Positions 1 to 12,495 are shown, numbered from the stretch's first letter. The stretch is 64,000 nt of DNA from Trichobilharzia regenti (GCA_944472135.2 OX235270.1:42594352-42658351), one strand, 5' to 3'. Notes: generated by a model not told the origin, from the letters alone. Numbers and translations: made by a program.

Positions 1-178
1 TTTATGCGACATATATTAGTGAAGAATACACTTCATGGTAGGACTTTCACGCTTAAAAAGATGTCTCCATTCCTGTCACTCCTTCGTGTAACTAGTGAAT
101 GAATTGTAATGTACAGTCAAAATAATGTAGCCTCCGTAGTGAAGTTGTCAACATGTTCTATCACTTCATTCCCTATCA

Positions 179-1135
179 CTAAGCTAGGAGTTGACGTAGT
201 CCAGTCCAGTCCTGTAGCAGCATCTTACATTTTGCAGGGCGAATCGCATGCCAAACATACGAAGATTGCTGCTCAAGGTGTTCAGAAGACTCATCATCCT
301 CCCCTAAAAAGACTATGTCATCTGCATATTCTAAGTCCATAAGATTATTACTTGGTAACGAATCGATTCCTAAGTCGTTACGTTCAGTTGAGGATACTTC
401 CATTAGTACATCTATGATGAAGTTAAACAGAAATGGGGAAAGTGGACATCCCTGTCGGACACCACTGGTTGTTATCAATTCAGATGACAATTCCCCATAA
501 GCCCTTATACGACTACGTGAGTTTGAATAGAGTGCCTTGATTAGTGCAATGTACTTTCTTGGCACTCCCTTCACTGTCAAACATTGCCATAGTACCTTTC
601 GATCCACGGAGTCGAAGGCCGCCTTCAAGTCAAGAAATATGGCAATTGTTGGACGCCGAAAAGTGTGTCTATGTTCTAGAATCTGTCGGAGAGTGAAGAT
701 ATGATCTATGCACCCTCTACCTGGTCTAAAGCCTGCTTGATTTTCCCTCGTTTGTTCCTCCCAAGTTCTGCTTAGTCTATGCATGATTACTGAGCCTAGG
801 ATTTTAGAAACTATGTTCGTTAGGCTGATCCCCCTATGATTATCACACGAGAACTTGTTTCCCTTCTTGAATACCGGTATCACAAGTGACTTACCCCAGT
901 CTGATAGAACAGTCTCTGATTCCAAGACTTTGCCTAGTACCTCAGTTAATCTACAAACTAGTATGTCACCCCCATATTTAAACACCTCCAGAATAATTCC
1001 GTCGAGTCCTGCCGCTTTGCCTCGTTTCAAATTACAGATAGCTTTCGTGACCTCACTTACAGACGATAGACCAGTATCGATATCCCATTCGGGTGTGTGC
1101 TGGATGACGGGGTGGTTCAGTGTGGCTGTAGGCAA
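179..1135 (-). mobile_element. Non-LTR retrotransposon family A, reverse transcriptase fragment
   Basis: A 318-codon open frame without stops covers most of the reverse transcriptase palm. Visible motifs: GKAAGLDGI, VIPVFKKGNKFSCDNHRGIS, ENQAGFRPGRGCIDHI, FLDLKAAFDSVD (motif A, Asp), TTSGVRQGCPLSPFLF (motif B) and LEYADDIVFLG (motif C, YADD). It resembles the RTE-type elements of schistosomes (SR2-like) from memory; clade not tested. The frame ends in the thumb region; the endonuclease and 5' part are missing. It lies downstream of TDP2 exon 3 on the same strand, inside the gene. Confidence 0.85.
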
Positions 1136-1251
1136 GTTATATTTAAAAGAGATATGATCATATTGTAAGACATCATAAGCTTAGTCTAAGAACTACTTTG
1201 AATAGTTACGACTGAAATATGAAAAAAAATAAACAGAAAACGATAACTTAC

Positions 1252-1435
1252 ACTAATGGTGTTTGGATCAACTTTGATGCCTGGATGTTTTCTTATTAGG
1301 ATAGCAACAAAATAATCCCAAAAACAATTATGGTCAGAAGCAGAGAAAATGTGATATGTTGGTTCCAGCTTACTTTGAAGAATATTCAAGCACGCGGGAA
1401 CGACTTCCTGTAAACAGACCACGTGGAATTCCTCT
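1252..1435 (-). CDS. TDP2: TDP2 homologue, exon 3 (LQE catalytic motif)
   Basis: Third exon of the TDP2 homologue. The acceptor is TTTTTTTCTAG|AGAGG (phase 2 in) and the donor GTAAGT at 1246-1251 (phase 0 out), giving 61 codons plus the split one. VVCLQEVVPACLNILQSKL matches human VIFLQEVIPPYYSYLKKRS; the Glu of LQE is the second conserved catalytic residue. The following YFVAILIRKHPGIKV matches YFTAIMLKKSRVKL. The remaining catalytic motifs of the family (GDxN and SDH) would be in exons beyond the left edge, so the gene is cut by the window. No stop or frameshift was seen in the three exons. Confidence 0.88.
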
Positions 1436-1619
1436 CTAGAAAAAAAGTCAATGTATGATGATGAATATACTTTACTAAATCACAAAAAAAAGACAAGTAT
1501 ACTTCAAGTTAGTTATTTTATCAAGGAGTAAAGTTAGAATCAAATAGGATTACACATTATTGATTCATAGCAGCTACATAGGAAGTAGCAGACAACCGAA
1601 GCCATTTAACTCTGAGTAA

Positions 1620-3130
1620 TAATTTGCTTTATTACAAAACACTGCTAGTGATACACAATGGAATTCTCAGCATTTTACTACAATATTGCATCCAGTTAGT
1701 ACATTAACAATAGATAAAGTTCTACATAGATTAAGGGTAATCTCAGTTAGTTATGATAACAACGTATTGGCATGTTGGTGGCAAAGTCAAAAATTGAACA
1801 GTGTTTGAAGGTATTACAAAAGTAGATACTAGCATATTTACTGGCGTAAGCGGTAACAAAAAGGTCGAGATATACAGAGTGTGAAAGGAAGAAGAAGAAT
1901 GTTTTAAATAGAGTTTGTGAAGAAAAAGGAAACAAAAAGTAACACAGAACAGAGAAAAAGGAAAAGAGAGAGAGAAAACGTTGTACCTATAAATGATATG
2001 AGTTGGAAAGACGAGATCCAGTTGTTCTACTGATGATTTAATAAGTTACAGGTTTCACGCCTAATGCTTTCTTTCTTTCTTTATTTATCTTTTTGATTAC
2101 AGCTTGATTCCACACTGTATTTTTGGTACAAGTATGGAATTTTCAGCGTGGATATCGGTAGCCCAAATTTTGCAGGCCGACCATAGATATCAGGTGTGCG
2201 TCGGCAAGGGCTCGAACCCCGGATCATGTGCATGGTCGGCGAGAGTCCTAACCACTGTGCCACCGACGCACAAGACGCACAGAACACGAGCTAAGTAGGG
2301 TATGGTTGAGTTTTTGTACCTACTAGTGCGAGCATATAGTTTCCTACATAGGCTTCTGGTTTCGCCTGATGAGATACAAGGGGAGAGTTGTGAATGAAGA
2401 TGGTGGTGTGAGTCAGATAAAATGGACTTAGCCCATTTTTCACATGAGTCCGTGTGCCTGTCCACCAGAATATTAACAAGCTGGTTAAGTGGCACGTTGC
2501 TCACCCTGCTGACAACCTTTAACATAATAAGGTATAGTCTTTTTTCAGTAGCCCAGGGAAAAACTAAGGGGAACAATAGGGAATAATAGGCAGAATGCGA
2601 GAGTTAACGAATTGTAGGAGTAAGGGTTGGGTTGGGTTATTCCAGAATGTCTTAACTTCTTGATGTAGAAGGTAAGACGGAATATTTTCTTAGAAATCAT
2701 CAAGATATGAGACGACCAGGAAAGATCAGCAAATAGAGTGACGCCTAGGTATTTAATTTCCGACTTGGTTTCAATTTCAGTGCCATCTATGTTGCACACC
2801 TCGTGAGTGCTAACCAGTTTGTTTAGGTCAGATTTGTGCCTAAAGGTGAAATTGACTGTTTGGCATTTAGAGGGATTTAAGGTGAGACCGTTTTCTTTGG
2901 ACCACTGGATGATTTCTGATAAAAAAGGCATTTAGTTTGGAGCAGTCGCTTTGACATTCGACAGGCAAAGATACAGTCAGTTCGTCAGCATATTTAACAA
3001 AGTTAATGTCATTTGAAGATAGTAAGTTATGTAGAAAGAATGAAAAGTGAGGAGATTACAGCACCTTGGGGGACACCAGTAGTACTAATTCATAGTTTGA
3101 TCTCACTTTTCACGCATCAAGATAATACGA
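1620..3130 (-). mobile_element. Non-LTR retrotransposon family C copy, split by a SINE
   Basis: On the minus strand the frame LSEIIQWSKENGLTLNPSKC with IKYLGVTLFADLSWSSHI is the region just after the YADD motif of CR1/jockey-type reverse transcriptases; upstream at about 2950-3100 a decayed KYADE motif and a GVPQG-like stretch are visible with frame breaks. The 3' part is non-coding. The same sequence recurs at 39605-41890, allowing the insertion at 2080-2270 to be recognised. The copy is dead. Confidence 0.7.
2080..2270 (-). mobile_element. tRNA-derived SINE (type 1)
   Basis: Read on the minus strand, the head starts GCGTCGGTGGCACAGTGG (A-box-like) and has GGTTCGAGCCC-like B-box sequence. 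The body continues through GATATCTATGGTCGGCC and ends in CTGTAATCAAAAAG. It is missing from the paralogous family C copy near 41.14 kb, so it is a true insertion. Shares head and body with copies at 12496 and 24058. Confidence 0.8.
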
Positions 3131-4011
3131 AATTCGAGGTTTATCTGGAGCCTTTAGCCATCAACAATGACGGAGAATACAGAGACCAGTTGGACTTGAT
3201 GACTTAACAATTACAGACCTTGATTTCCAACCATGCATGGGAGGGATTACAAAATGTTTGGCTCAAAAATTGCACATATCAGCCTACTCTACTACGGTTT
3301 GTAGTCGTTGGTATTAACTTTCGTATTGACAGAATTCTACAAACTACAACAACCATCAACAAGGCGCGTATTCTTGGGTTCTAAGGTGACGTATGGTATT
3401 ATTTCAAATCTTTGAATTATCGACTTCACCTTTCCACCTTTGGTACTTTACTTATGCTGTCAATACCATATTTCAATTTTTCTTTTCATCCACTTGTCTT
3501 TCTTTTCCATCAGTCGACTTGTTTGCAAATGATCAGCAACCACAGAATTGGAGCAAACACCACACTGTTGCTTACTTCTGTGTACATACGAAAAACAAGT
3601 AGTTCACATTTATGATTAAGAGTTGAATATATATAGTATTTACTTTCTTGGTGCTTAGTTGTGCTGCAAAATAACATATCTTGTGTGACAGTTTCTAACT
3701 TGTAAGAACACTCAAGTAGTAGGATATAGCTAAATAAAAGTAGCAATACTTAGTTTAACTAAAAATGTTAACAACATGAGAAAATGAAGTAAATGGAGAA
3801 TCTTTGCAAAAGGAAGGCATAAAATGGCATGTAACTAACTATCTAACTATTGATAAATACAAGTTATTTGTTTAATGTTTGTTAAATTGATTGCAAACTA
3901 AAAACATGAGAAGAAGAAAATAATAAACACACGACAGACTTCTCATCAGGCTCATTCAATTTATGTGTTCTACCGTCTACACTTACAGTAAACATAGGAA
4001 TGTATACTGAG

Positions 4012-4135
4012 CGCACTGCGCTGAAGATGTCGTCCAGAAAGACGATGAAAGCTCCGCAATTAAACCAAGGAGCTCAGAGAACACTATTAATTGCAAACCA
4101 TCCACCTGAGTTACAAATCTTTTCTATTATAGGAA
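4012..4135 (+). mobile_element. PLE lineage 1 pLTR remnant with hammerhead motif
   Basis: ACTGCGCTGAAGATGTCGTC with AAAGACGATGAAAGCTCCGC matches the end of the PLE copies at 8.25 and 25.78 kb: conserved CTGAAGA, a stem GTCGTC/GACGA and GAAA. Followed by GGAGCTCAGAGAACACTATT. No coding part remains. Confidence 0.65.
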
Positions 4136-5120
4136 TGTATACTTAGTATTTGGTGCAAAACAATTAATTGTGTGGAGAAAAAAACTATGCTCATATACGC
4201 ATATCTTATGAGTAAACAATTATACTTTTATTTTATAGCAATTATTTATTAAACAAATATTTGCATTTTTTTTATAGTTAAGTTATTCCAGTTTAAAAGG
4301 GTTTAATCACATACACACACACACATTAATCACTTTAGACAGATGGATATAACTGTTAGTCTATAACCAGTCATCTGAATAAGCATAATCGTCTTGTGCC
4401 TAGTGAAGTGCAATTTATTGAGGAATTCATGAGGAAATATTAAAGAGAAACATGTTATTCCCTCCCAGTGACCCTACGTAAATAAACAGAAATATTCTTT
4501 CCATTTGAAAACTTTACTTGTTGATTCAGGTTGTGTATGGAGTAAATGACTTAATCAAATTATGGCATTGGAGATTTTAAAATGTGACTCAAAGACAATT
4601 TCAACAGGGAGCTAGCTATCTACACTCTAAATTCGTACATTCTAGTTGCCGACCATGAAGGTCATAGTGCTGTTGTTTCATTAGGTCACTTACACATTTC
4701 ACAGTCAGTCAAGCGATGATTTTCAGGTGCTTAAAATAACTTTTTTGCTCCAACACATCTATCTATCGATATGTAAGAATGAAATTACTAGAGTATACAC
4801 CAGACAAATACATTAACAATAAATAAACATACAACTAAGTTTTGGAGCTAAAAATAACTTTTGGCAGCAAACACGAAGACCAGCGTAAAGTCACACTTAT
4901 TCGAACAATTTCAGTGTAATGCGTTACTACGATTTTTTACATCTATTTACCAATCAAAGTGTTTATTCGGTTCAACATTTTCATCACATACAAATGTCAG
5001 TGTAGCTTAGTTTTTGCTTCAAATATTTATCTTTCTGTATGCTTAATTAAATTCTGAAGAGTGTGTATATACGCTTCATGCATTTCGATTTAAAGCGTAA
5101 AATCGCAAAAATTAAAATAC

Positions 5121-5335
5121 TTTTGTATAGTAGTAGCGATCGCTTCCATTCGTTTGTTCAAACATGATTTCTCCAAGCCCTGAATATTCCATGATAAAAC
5201 GGTTAGTATTGGCATTTTCTCCACTGAGACTTTAGTTGACATTGGTTTATTGAGACTCTTGTCTAGTGGATCACTAGAACTTGAGAGGATGACTACATCT
5301 GACTCGTCCAGTTTCCTCTTACGAGGGTTTCGTTC
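5121..5335 (-). CDS. TDP2: TDP2 homologue, exon 2 (linker and first nuclease motif)
   Basis: Second exon of the TDP2 homologue. The acceptor is the CACAG before GAA CGA AAC (phase 0) and the donor is CAAAA|GTATTT (phase 2). The exon holds a basic stretch (NPRKRKLDE) that could be a nuclear localisation signal, a Ser/Asp linker, then LTVLSWNIQGLEKSCLNKR, which matches the start of the TDP2 catalytic domain (human FSLITWNIDGLDLNNLSER). The Asn of WNIQG is the conserved metal-site residue of this exonuclease-endonuclease-phosphatase fold. An open frame extends upstream to an ATG at 5353, but that would be a read-through of the acceptor. The donor is weak (GTATTT), yet it is the one that puts exon 3 in frame. 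Confidence 0.88.
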
Positions 5336-6307
5336 CTGTGAATTGCTGACCATGTGAAAAAAGAAACAAATCGAATTATATGAAGTAGGTTTCTTGTCAA
5401 AATGATTATCAAGAATATATAAATATTATGCGTTTAACATATTCAAAATTGAACTTCCTGAAGAAATTTTCCGCCAATTACTTGGCGGTATCATTTTGCA
5501 ATTCTACCGACTATTTTAATTTCGATATAATAATCATGTAAAATTGCAAGGTTAACAGACAAATGCAGGTATACTTTGTGAAAGTGATGAATGCCAACAG
5601 CACACAAAAGTTTGACATCAAACTGCTCTACAATTGGAACAATAAGCTTAATGAAACAATCCTGTACCATATGATAAGCAGGAACCGTATTGACTATGCT
5701 TGGACAAAAGACTATTTAGCGCCTCATACCGCTATGAGAAAATAACCACCAATCAGTCTAATAACAGAATAATTCAATTATGTACACGTAGGAAGTAAAA
5801 CGGTTCACCTATTATTCATGAAATATACCCTAGTACCTATTTTATCAATGGATGACTTGAATTTTACTCGAAATTGTTATATATTAAGTGGTACTAGTGA
5901 TAATGACAGAAGGTCACCCAAACGTAAGATAACAAACTATAGTATAATCGTGACTGATACCCCATTTAATTATTTATTTTGTTCGAAACAACCAGGCGCC
6001 CATCACAATGTTACACAAAATGTAAGAAGAAAGTGACTAGATAAAAGTGAAAATTGGACGAATAAAGGATGAAGTATTAACAAATTGGACAAAATTTCAA
6101 ACTAAGTATGACAAAAACGAGTGAAGAATACAGCCTAAAAGATGAATAATTATCACCTCTTCTATGCTGTCATCCAGTTGCTGATACTGCATCACTGTAT
6201 GGTATTTGAAATAAACTAACGTAATATGGAGTATTTAGGAATGAACTGATGTTTTTTTTTATATATTTATCTAGATATTATAGAGAAGATTTGTAGCTCA
6301 GGTGGAT

Positions 6308-6733
6308 GATTTTGATGTGGTTTTGTTCTCTGAGCTGGATGGTTAGTTTGCGAAGCTTTCATCACCTTACTGGGTGACATCTTCAGCGCATACTTCAATT
6401 TGAAGTGAGCTTTTAGATTTCTCCACGAGTTTATTAATCATCTCTCCTGGTGACCTTGGACGTGATTGGTTGTTTGTGTGTGTTTTCACACCTTCTAGGT
6501 TACTTGTATTGGAACCGGTTGTTTCTTTGACTTGAATTTTGACCCTTTGTCTGTGAAGTTTCTTTCTTATTGGTTGATAAATTTTGTCTATGTCGATGTG
6601 TCTATTGATTGATGATCCACTGGAATGCCAAGCTTCTAAAAATTCTCTAGCATTCTTGTTATTTCCTTTGTCTAATATTTGAATGTTGTCCCAGTCGAAT
6701 TGATGTCCGTAGTTGTCTGTGTGTAGTGAAATG
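6308..6733 (-). mobile_element. Inverted 5' arm of the lineage 1 PLE
   Basis: About 425 bp that is the reverse complement of 7906-8331, i.e. the C-terminal coding region and the terminal hammerhead region of the PLE that follows. Identity is near complete by eye over the parts compared. The switch to plus orientation occurs at about 6734, where the reverse transcriptase sequence begins abruptly at RPIVSLPGTP. Confidence 0.85.
6350..6389 (-). ncRNA. Hammerhead ribozyme motif, inverted arm
   Basis: Reverse complement of the 8252-8291 motif with the same core (CTGAAGA, stem GTCACC/GGTGA, GAAAGC). Confidence 0.55.
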
Positions 6734-6737
6734 AGAC

Positions 6738-8274
6738 CAAACGACCAATTGTATCACTCCCAGGAACTCCAACATATAATTTATCCAAAGAATTATACAG
6801 AAAACTAAAACACCTAACGGAATCTTGCGATCACTCCATCAACTCTGCTATCCAATTCCTAGAGAAAATCAGAGGCATCCAAATAGATGAACAAGAAATA
6901 ATGGTATCATTCGACGTGACAGCATTATATACATCCATCGGACAAAACCTAGCAAAAGAAACCATGGAGCAACTACTTAGCAACGACGAACAACTGCCAC
7001 AACAATCAAAAATGCAACACACAAGCTGGATGGAATGCATAAATCTATGCCTAACAACATACTTCCAATTCAACGGCCAAATATATGAACAAGTCAAAGG
7101 AACACCCATGGGATCGCCAATATCAGGTTTGATTGCAGAAGCAGTGATGCAAAGACTCGAAAATATAATTCTACCAAAGATCAAACCCAAGATTTGGATA
7201 CGCTACGTCGACGACACATTTGTAATCATCAAAAGAAACGAATTAGATAAAACTCACAACTTAATAAACAACGTCTTCAACGACATCAAATTCACAAGAG
7301 AAGAGGAATCCGAGAACAAAATACCATTTTTGGACGTCTTAGTCAGGCGAACAACTACAGGAGAATTAGAAACTCAAGTTTATAGGAAATCAACTCACAC
7401 AGACCAAATACTGAATTACAACAGCAACAACCCAATAACACACAAAAGGAATTGCATACAAACACTATTCAAGAGGGCAAGGACTCACTGCAGCACTCCC
7501 ACCTTAAGAAAAATTGAAGAAAAGTATCTCATGGACGTCTTCCAAAAGAATGGATATCCACGGAATTTCATCAAGAGACATATACCCCCAAGCCAACCTA
7601 CCAAAGCAAAAGCCACCAAGGAGAACACAAAGAAAATTGCCTTACCATATATAAAAGATATCTCAGAAATCACTACAAGACTCTTCAAACCTTTAGGAGT
7701 TGACGTCGTACACAAACCAACAAAGTCGCTTCACTCAATTCTATGTCAACCAAAAGACTCAACAGCGAAAGAAGATAAAACCAACATCATCTACAAAATA
7801 AACTGTAACAACTGCGAAAAACACTACATCGGCCAAAGTGGACGTCCCCTTCGTCTTCGTATCCACGAACATAAGCTAGCCGTCAAAAGACATGATATCC
7901 ACTCCCTCATTTCACTACACACAGACAACTACGGACATCAATTCGACTGGGACAACGTTCAAATATTAGACAAAGGAAATAACAAGAATGCTAGAGAATT
8001 TTTAGAAGCTTGGCATTCCAGTGGATCATCAATCAATAGACACATCGACATAGACAAAATTTATCAACCAATAAGAAAGAAACTTCACAGACAAAGGGTC
8101 AAAATTCAAGTCAAAGAAACAACCGGTTCCAATACAAGTAACCTAGAAGGTGTGAAAACACACACAAACAACCAATCACGTCCAAGGTCACCAGGAGAGA
8201 TGATTAATAAACTCGTGGAGAAATCTAAAAGCTCACTTCAAATTGAAGTATGCGCTGAAGATGTCACCCAGTAA
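6738..8274 (+). mobile_element. Penelope-like element lineage 1: reverse transcriptase and GIY-YIG
   Basis: One open frame from RPIVSLPGTPTYNLSKEL to a TAA at 8272-8274; the first Met in it is at 6901, but the frame is open upstream and is 5'-truncated, so the true start is missing. Reverse transcriptase motifs: FDVTALYTSI (A), GTPMGSPISGLIAEA (B), IRYVDDTFVI (C), then IPFLDV. The C-terminal GIY-YIG endonuclease domain has IIYKINCNNCEKHYIGQSG and RIHEHK. PLEs copy themselves by target-primed reverse transcription, the nuclease nicking the target. No stop or frameshift was seen, so decay is recent, but the missing N-terminus makes it non-autonomous. Confidence 0.9.
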
Positions 8275-8291
8275 GGTGATGAAAGCTTCGC
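8252..8291 (+). ncRNA. Hammerhead ribozyme motif in PLE pLTR
   Basis: GCGCTGAAGATGTCACCCAG then TAAGGTGATGAAAGC: CTGAAGA core, stem II GTCACC/GGTGA, then GAAA and closing GC/GC. This minimal form is the known arrangement in PLE pseudo-LTRs. The inverted copy is at 6350-6389 (minus). Confidence 0.6.
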
Positions 8292-8339
8292 AAACTAACC
8301 ATCCAGCTCAGAGAACAAAACCACATCAAAATATATATT

Positions 8340-9880
8340 TATCTGTTGAAATATGATGATTTGGGAGTCAGAATTATAATTGTGTTAATCCATTGAGAGT
8401 ATTCAGTACCTGGTCTCACACGGTTGCTGAAAGTACTTATATCGCATTGTCGTGTGATTTTAAAAACAATCTCAAGTATTTGATTACCACAAAAAGTGTT
8501 GCGAATTTTATTTCAAAGGTGTGAAGAATGGATCTATTTCACTCACATCATACGGCCTGAGTTAGCCGTTGATAGGGTTTCGCTTCTTTGTCACATGATT
8601 TTTATTGTTAAATTTAAGATTAGGCTGAACGACTAATTTTATGAAGTAACCATGTAGTACTACAGAAACTTTAGTCACAAGTTTCTTGTACGACACACAC
8701 AAATTCCCAATGCCGTTCGAAGAATTCAACAAATGGGACGACTTCAGTGTCCCATTATAATCAGAATAGAAATAGCCAAAGTAATTTTAACAATATAACA
8801 ATCAGAATTTACCAAATGAATATTGATTGGTTCGGTTTAAACATTTCCATCATTAAGAAATCTTTGTGCTACATTTAAATGACTATCACATCAAATTCCC
8901 TTCCAGTGATCAAAAGGTGTTTATGGAGTCATGGACATCAAGCCTCTTAACAGAAACTAAAAGAACTAGCCACGATTGTCGAAATAATAACCAATCTATT
9001 GTATCTACTCAATACATTAGGAAACAAGACATGGTTTATCCTTTGTTGTCTTCTGTAACCATTAAAATCCAAATTTGAGAAGTAGTTATCTATAGGTAAG
9101 TAACCAAAAATTAACAAATCTAAAAGCTGAAATATTATGCTATTCAAAATAATGTTTGTTTTCACAAAAGTGTTGTGATGAAGTCTTCTCTACATATGAG
9201 GAGATTACAGTTTGAAGGTTAGAGTTAAGCATGATAAGGCACTTCAACGAGATCGAAACAAGACATACACCAGACTGAAACTTCACGACTGACTATCTAA
9301 AATAACTAGAAAATTAAATGAAAAGTATGAAACAGAGAAAGAATAATTGTTGATACACTCAATATATTTAGACAAGCAAAATATCCTTCATACACTTCAA
9401 AGTGGTCACAAATTTAAAAGCGTGATGGTTGCATATAAGCGTATATATTCCAGTAAACAACGAAAGACATTTATTAATAAAAATCCTGTTACATGAAAAC
9501 ATTACCTCCCATCAAAGCAATCTAATCGGTGAAATATAACAATATAAATAATAAAAAAAATAAACCAGTCGAAGTAATCTCATTTTTGTTTTAAGGCAAT
9601 ATAATTCACATACTCACTATAGGTCAGAGTGAATACTGTCCATATATCTATCTGGATGATGCATTGGTTAAAACCAGCGAATGATTTAGTGGGATAACGA
9701 AAATTGTAAGTAACGTGTACGCTTTTCACATTATCTTATGTTGGGAATTTAATTACTCATAAATAAAAAGCGGGAAGTAAATAAAAGTTCTAGATTTGAC
9801 TGTTTTCTGATGAATTCAAATATGAAGGTTGAACATCTAGACTGAAAATCTAGTATTCAGAATTTATTGGTTACAGGATA
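8340..9880. other. TDP2 intron 1 sequence, nothing recognised
   Basis: AT-rich, many stops in all frames, no repeat of the window. The same holds for other parts of this intron: 10925-12490, 12700-13250, 13935-15245, 16060-17980, 18065-19220, 21350-21740, 22970-23880 and 25865-26400. Intron 2 (1440-5120) outside the named repeats is also empty. Confidence 0.6.
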
Positions 9881-9881
9881 T

Positions 9882-10180
9882 AATCATGAGCTGACATCGG
9901 TTAGGGAACCATTGGGAAACCTGGGAGAACTGGACAGCTGTTTCCTACGTCCTAGTTTAGGACTCTTCATCAGTACGCACGCACTGTTAACGTTCGAACC
10001 CAGGACCTGGTTACAAGGCGAGCTCGCAGACCATTAGGCCACTGGGACCCGATCCAATGGCCAGATCATGAATTCCAACTTATGCCAACTCACGACCGCT
10101 AGCCAATGTCTTCGGCGAGTATTTGTCCTCACACCCGATCTGTTCACCCTGATGAAATCCTGTGACCAATCAATCAAATC
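9882..10180 (-). mobile_element. Sm-alpha-like SINE with hammerhead remnant
   Basis: On the minus strand: unit with CCCAGTGGCC (A-box region), GGGTTCGAACG-like B-box, then CTGATGAAGAGTCCTAAACT and GGACGTAGGAAAC. This is the schistosome arrangement of a tRNA-like promoter followed by a hammerhead ribozyme (CUGAUGA, stem II, GAAA). Here extra bases separate stem II from GAAAC, so cleavage is doubtful. It lies just upstream of a PLE fragment. Confidence 0.7.
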
Positions 10181-10239
10181 CTAACTAACTAATACTTGAA
10201 TATATTCAGAATTTACTCTGAAACACCATTGTTTGCCAT

Positions 10240-10920
10240 TTAGGCTGATAACCAACCAATTAGGCATTTACAAAGGAAAAGCAGCTGGTGAAGAAATATT
10301 TTCTCCTCGCTAAGACAGAAAATAGACCGCTGAAAGGAGTAATTAAGGAGTTGGACTTCTACTATCGATACATGGATGATACATTTGTGGTTAAGAAAAA
10401 CGACAATGAAGCAATGAGCATTCTCGACAAGTTCAATGATGAGCATTCAGCAATAAACTTCACCACAGACAAAGAAAGCAATGATAGTATTTCACTTTCA
10501 GACATCTTCGTCACCAGGAAAGGTGGCACACTTAGAAGGAGCATGTGTAGAAGACCTACAACAACAATTTTGCCTTCTCTATATGCATCTACCAGTTTGA
10601 CTGCGGCTGCGGAACCAGCTACATTGGGCGTACAATTAAACAGGTTCGTCATCGTATTCCCGAAAACTATCGAGTTTGGTTATGCAAAGGACAAACAAGA
10701 TCTATTCGTAGCCCTGTTTTAGCACACCTTGCAGACAGTGAGCAGAAAGTTGATGTTTGTACAGCATTTAAAATTATTTATTGCATTACTAATAATCTTA
10801 ATTTTGTTTTACAAGTTCATCTTCTACATACACGTGAAGCAATGGGAATCCACCTGAAGACGCCAAACCTGTGTATTCAGAAGAAATCGTACAGCCAATT
10901 TCTTCACCATTGCCATTGTA
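10240..10920 (+). mobile_element. Penelope-like element lineage 2, decayed fragment
   Basis: Reverse transcriptase part: YYRYMDDTFVVKKND (motif C, YMDD) and downstream ISLSDIFVTRKGG. After a frameshift near 10570 a second frame reads FDCGCGTSYIGRTIKQVRHR, the GIY-YIG core (YIGRT...R..RI). It differs from lineage 1 (YVDDTF, YIGQSG), so it is a separate PLE lineage. Truncated at both ends and immediately preceded by a Sm-alpha-like SINE. Confidence 0.7.
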
Positions 10921-12495
10921 TATACCACACTAATTTGCTTCTGAGCCTTTAAAAATTATAACTGTCCAAATTGTTTTATTATTTTTCTAACTACTGCATC
11001 TTTAATTACATATTATCATTGTTGCAATGATTTCCACCATTTAATTGTTTGAATTATCTATCTTAGTTATTTTCAAGCCCCGTGACATGTTGATATTAGC
11101 GATGAGCGTCTAATTGAAAAGTAAATATTACGCCACTCAATCCTTTTTGCTTTCTATATGTCTCAATAGGAATTTTTCTACTATGAAACCAACCAACTGA
11201 CTATATACATTTAAAAATGTTTCTATTTTCGGTAAGTTTTACGCACTATTTTAAATATTCTCGGTTTGCTAAAAACATGATTCTGCCTTAGAACACATGT
11301 TATCGCGACTTTGAGGCCACAGTGCAGACAGTGAAACAACATCCTGGTGACTACTAATCATTCTTCAAAGCTCGATATCCTTATTTTTTAACTAATTACA
11401 AATGATTACGAAGTCTTCATCATCACTGATCGCAAATATGAACTATTCAAATAGAAACTTATTGAGGACGATAAACTCATATCATTAATCCTCATCTGCA
11501 GCGTAAAGACACCAATGTCCTATGACATCACAGTGAGTCAGCTAAACCATTTGGAACAATATCCGACGGCAATAGTGAAAAATATCTCTAATGAATTTAA
11601 ACAATCAATTAACCTTAAACGTGGTACAAGTTCAGTACAATACGGAATGTGTATAAGTATATGCAGCTTAATTTCTGGCAGCAACATAGCTACTTCCACA
11701 ATATTCATCCTCCAGATGAAAATTTCTGAGCAGCAGGTAAATGTTTTAGCCTGATAGCTACATCCCACATTCATAAACCACTTTGTCAAAATTCAACAAT
11801 GCTTGTGTGTTAACACCCGCCAGTTCACCAAAAGCCAGGCACAGCATTAGATAACATGCAGTTCTCCGAATAGACAACCCTGAGTTTAGAAAACTTTTCA
11901 AACTGATATCAGCGGATGAGGCTGCCAGCTGCAACAAAGACGGAAGTTCTGTTAAACAGTTTTCTTCTCTAAAAGCATTTGCGAAGTTGCTGCCGATTGG
12001 AATGCAAATCTAGATCTGTGCGAATCATGGAATTTCAGCGTCGCCACTTAGTACTGCGTGTGATAATGCTCAGGAAATATGGACGTTAGGTAAGTTCAGT
12101 AGACGTTTCCGGATGTTTTAGCTACCAAATAGCTTCAAAAACTATTCTAGGCCTGAAAAAGAGGACTGCATCTGATAGCCGACCAATGAGACCAGGGCCA
12201 TGTGCTTCATTATTGAAAACCCATGCCAAAATCTCATTTCCAAATTACCAAAGACACTTTAAAGTACTGAATGAATAATTTACGAACTGCACACAACACT
12301 TTGATTATACAATAGGATGTCGACAACATTAGCCACGATTGTGAATGATTCAAACTGGTTCCTACGATGCACTTGCACTGTCAACTTACTGAAACAATGT
12401 TAAGCATTGTAAGATACAAGAAAATGTCATTAGATGCACGCAATCCCGTGAGTTGATAATGGCACTGGAACAAGCATTCTAAAAATATTACGAGA

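Noticed and set aside
2104..2298. Open frames on both strands over 2.1-2.3 kb
   Set aside because: They cover the tRNA-derived SINE at 2080-2270.
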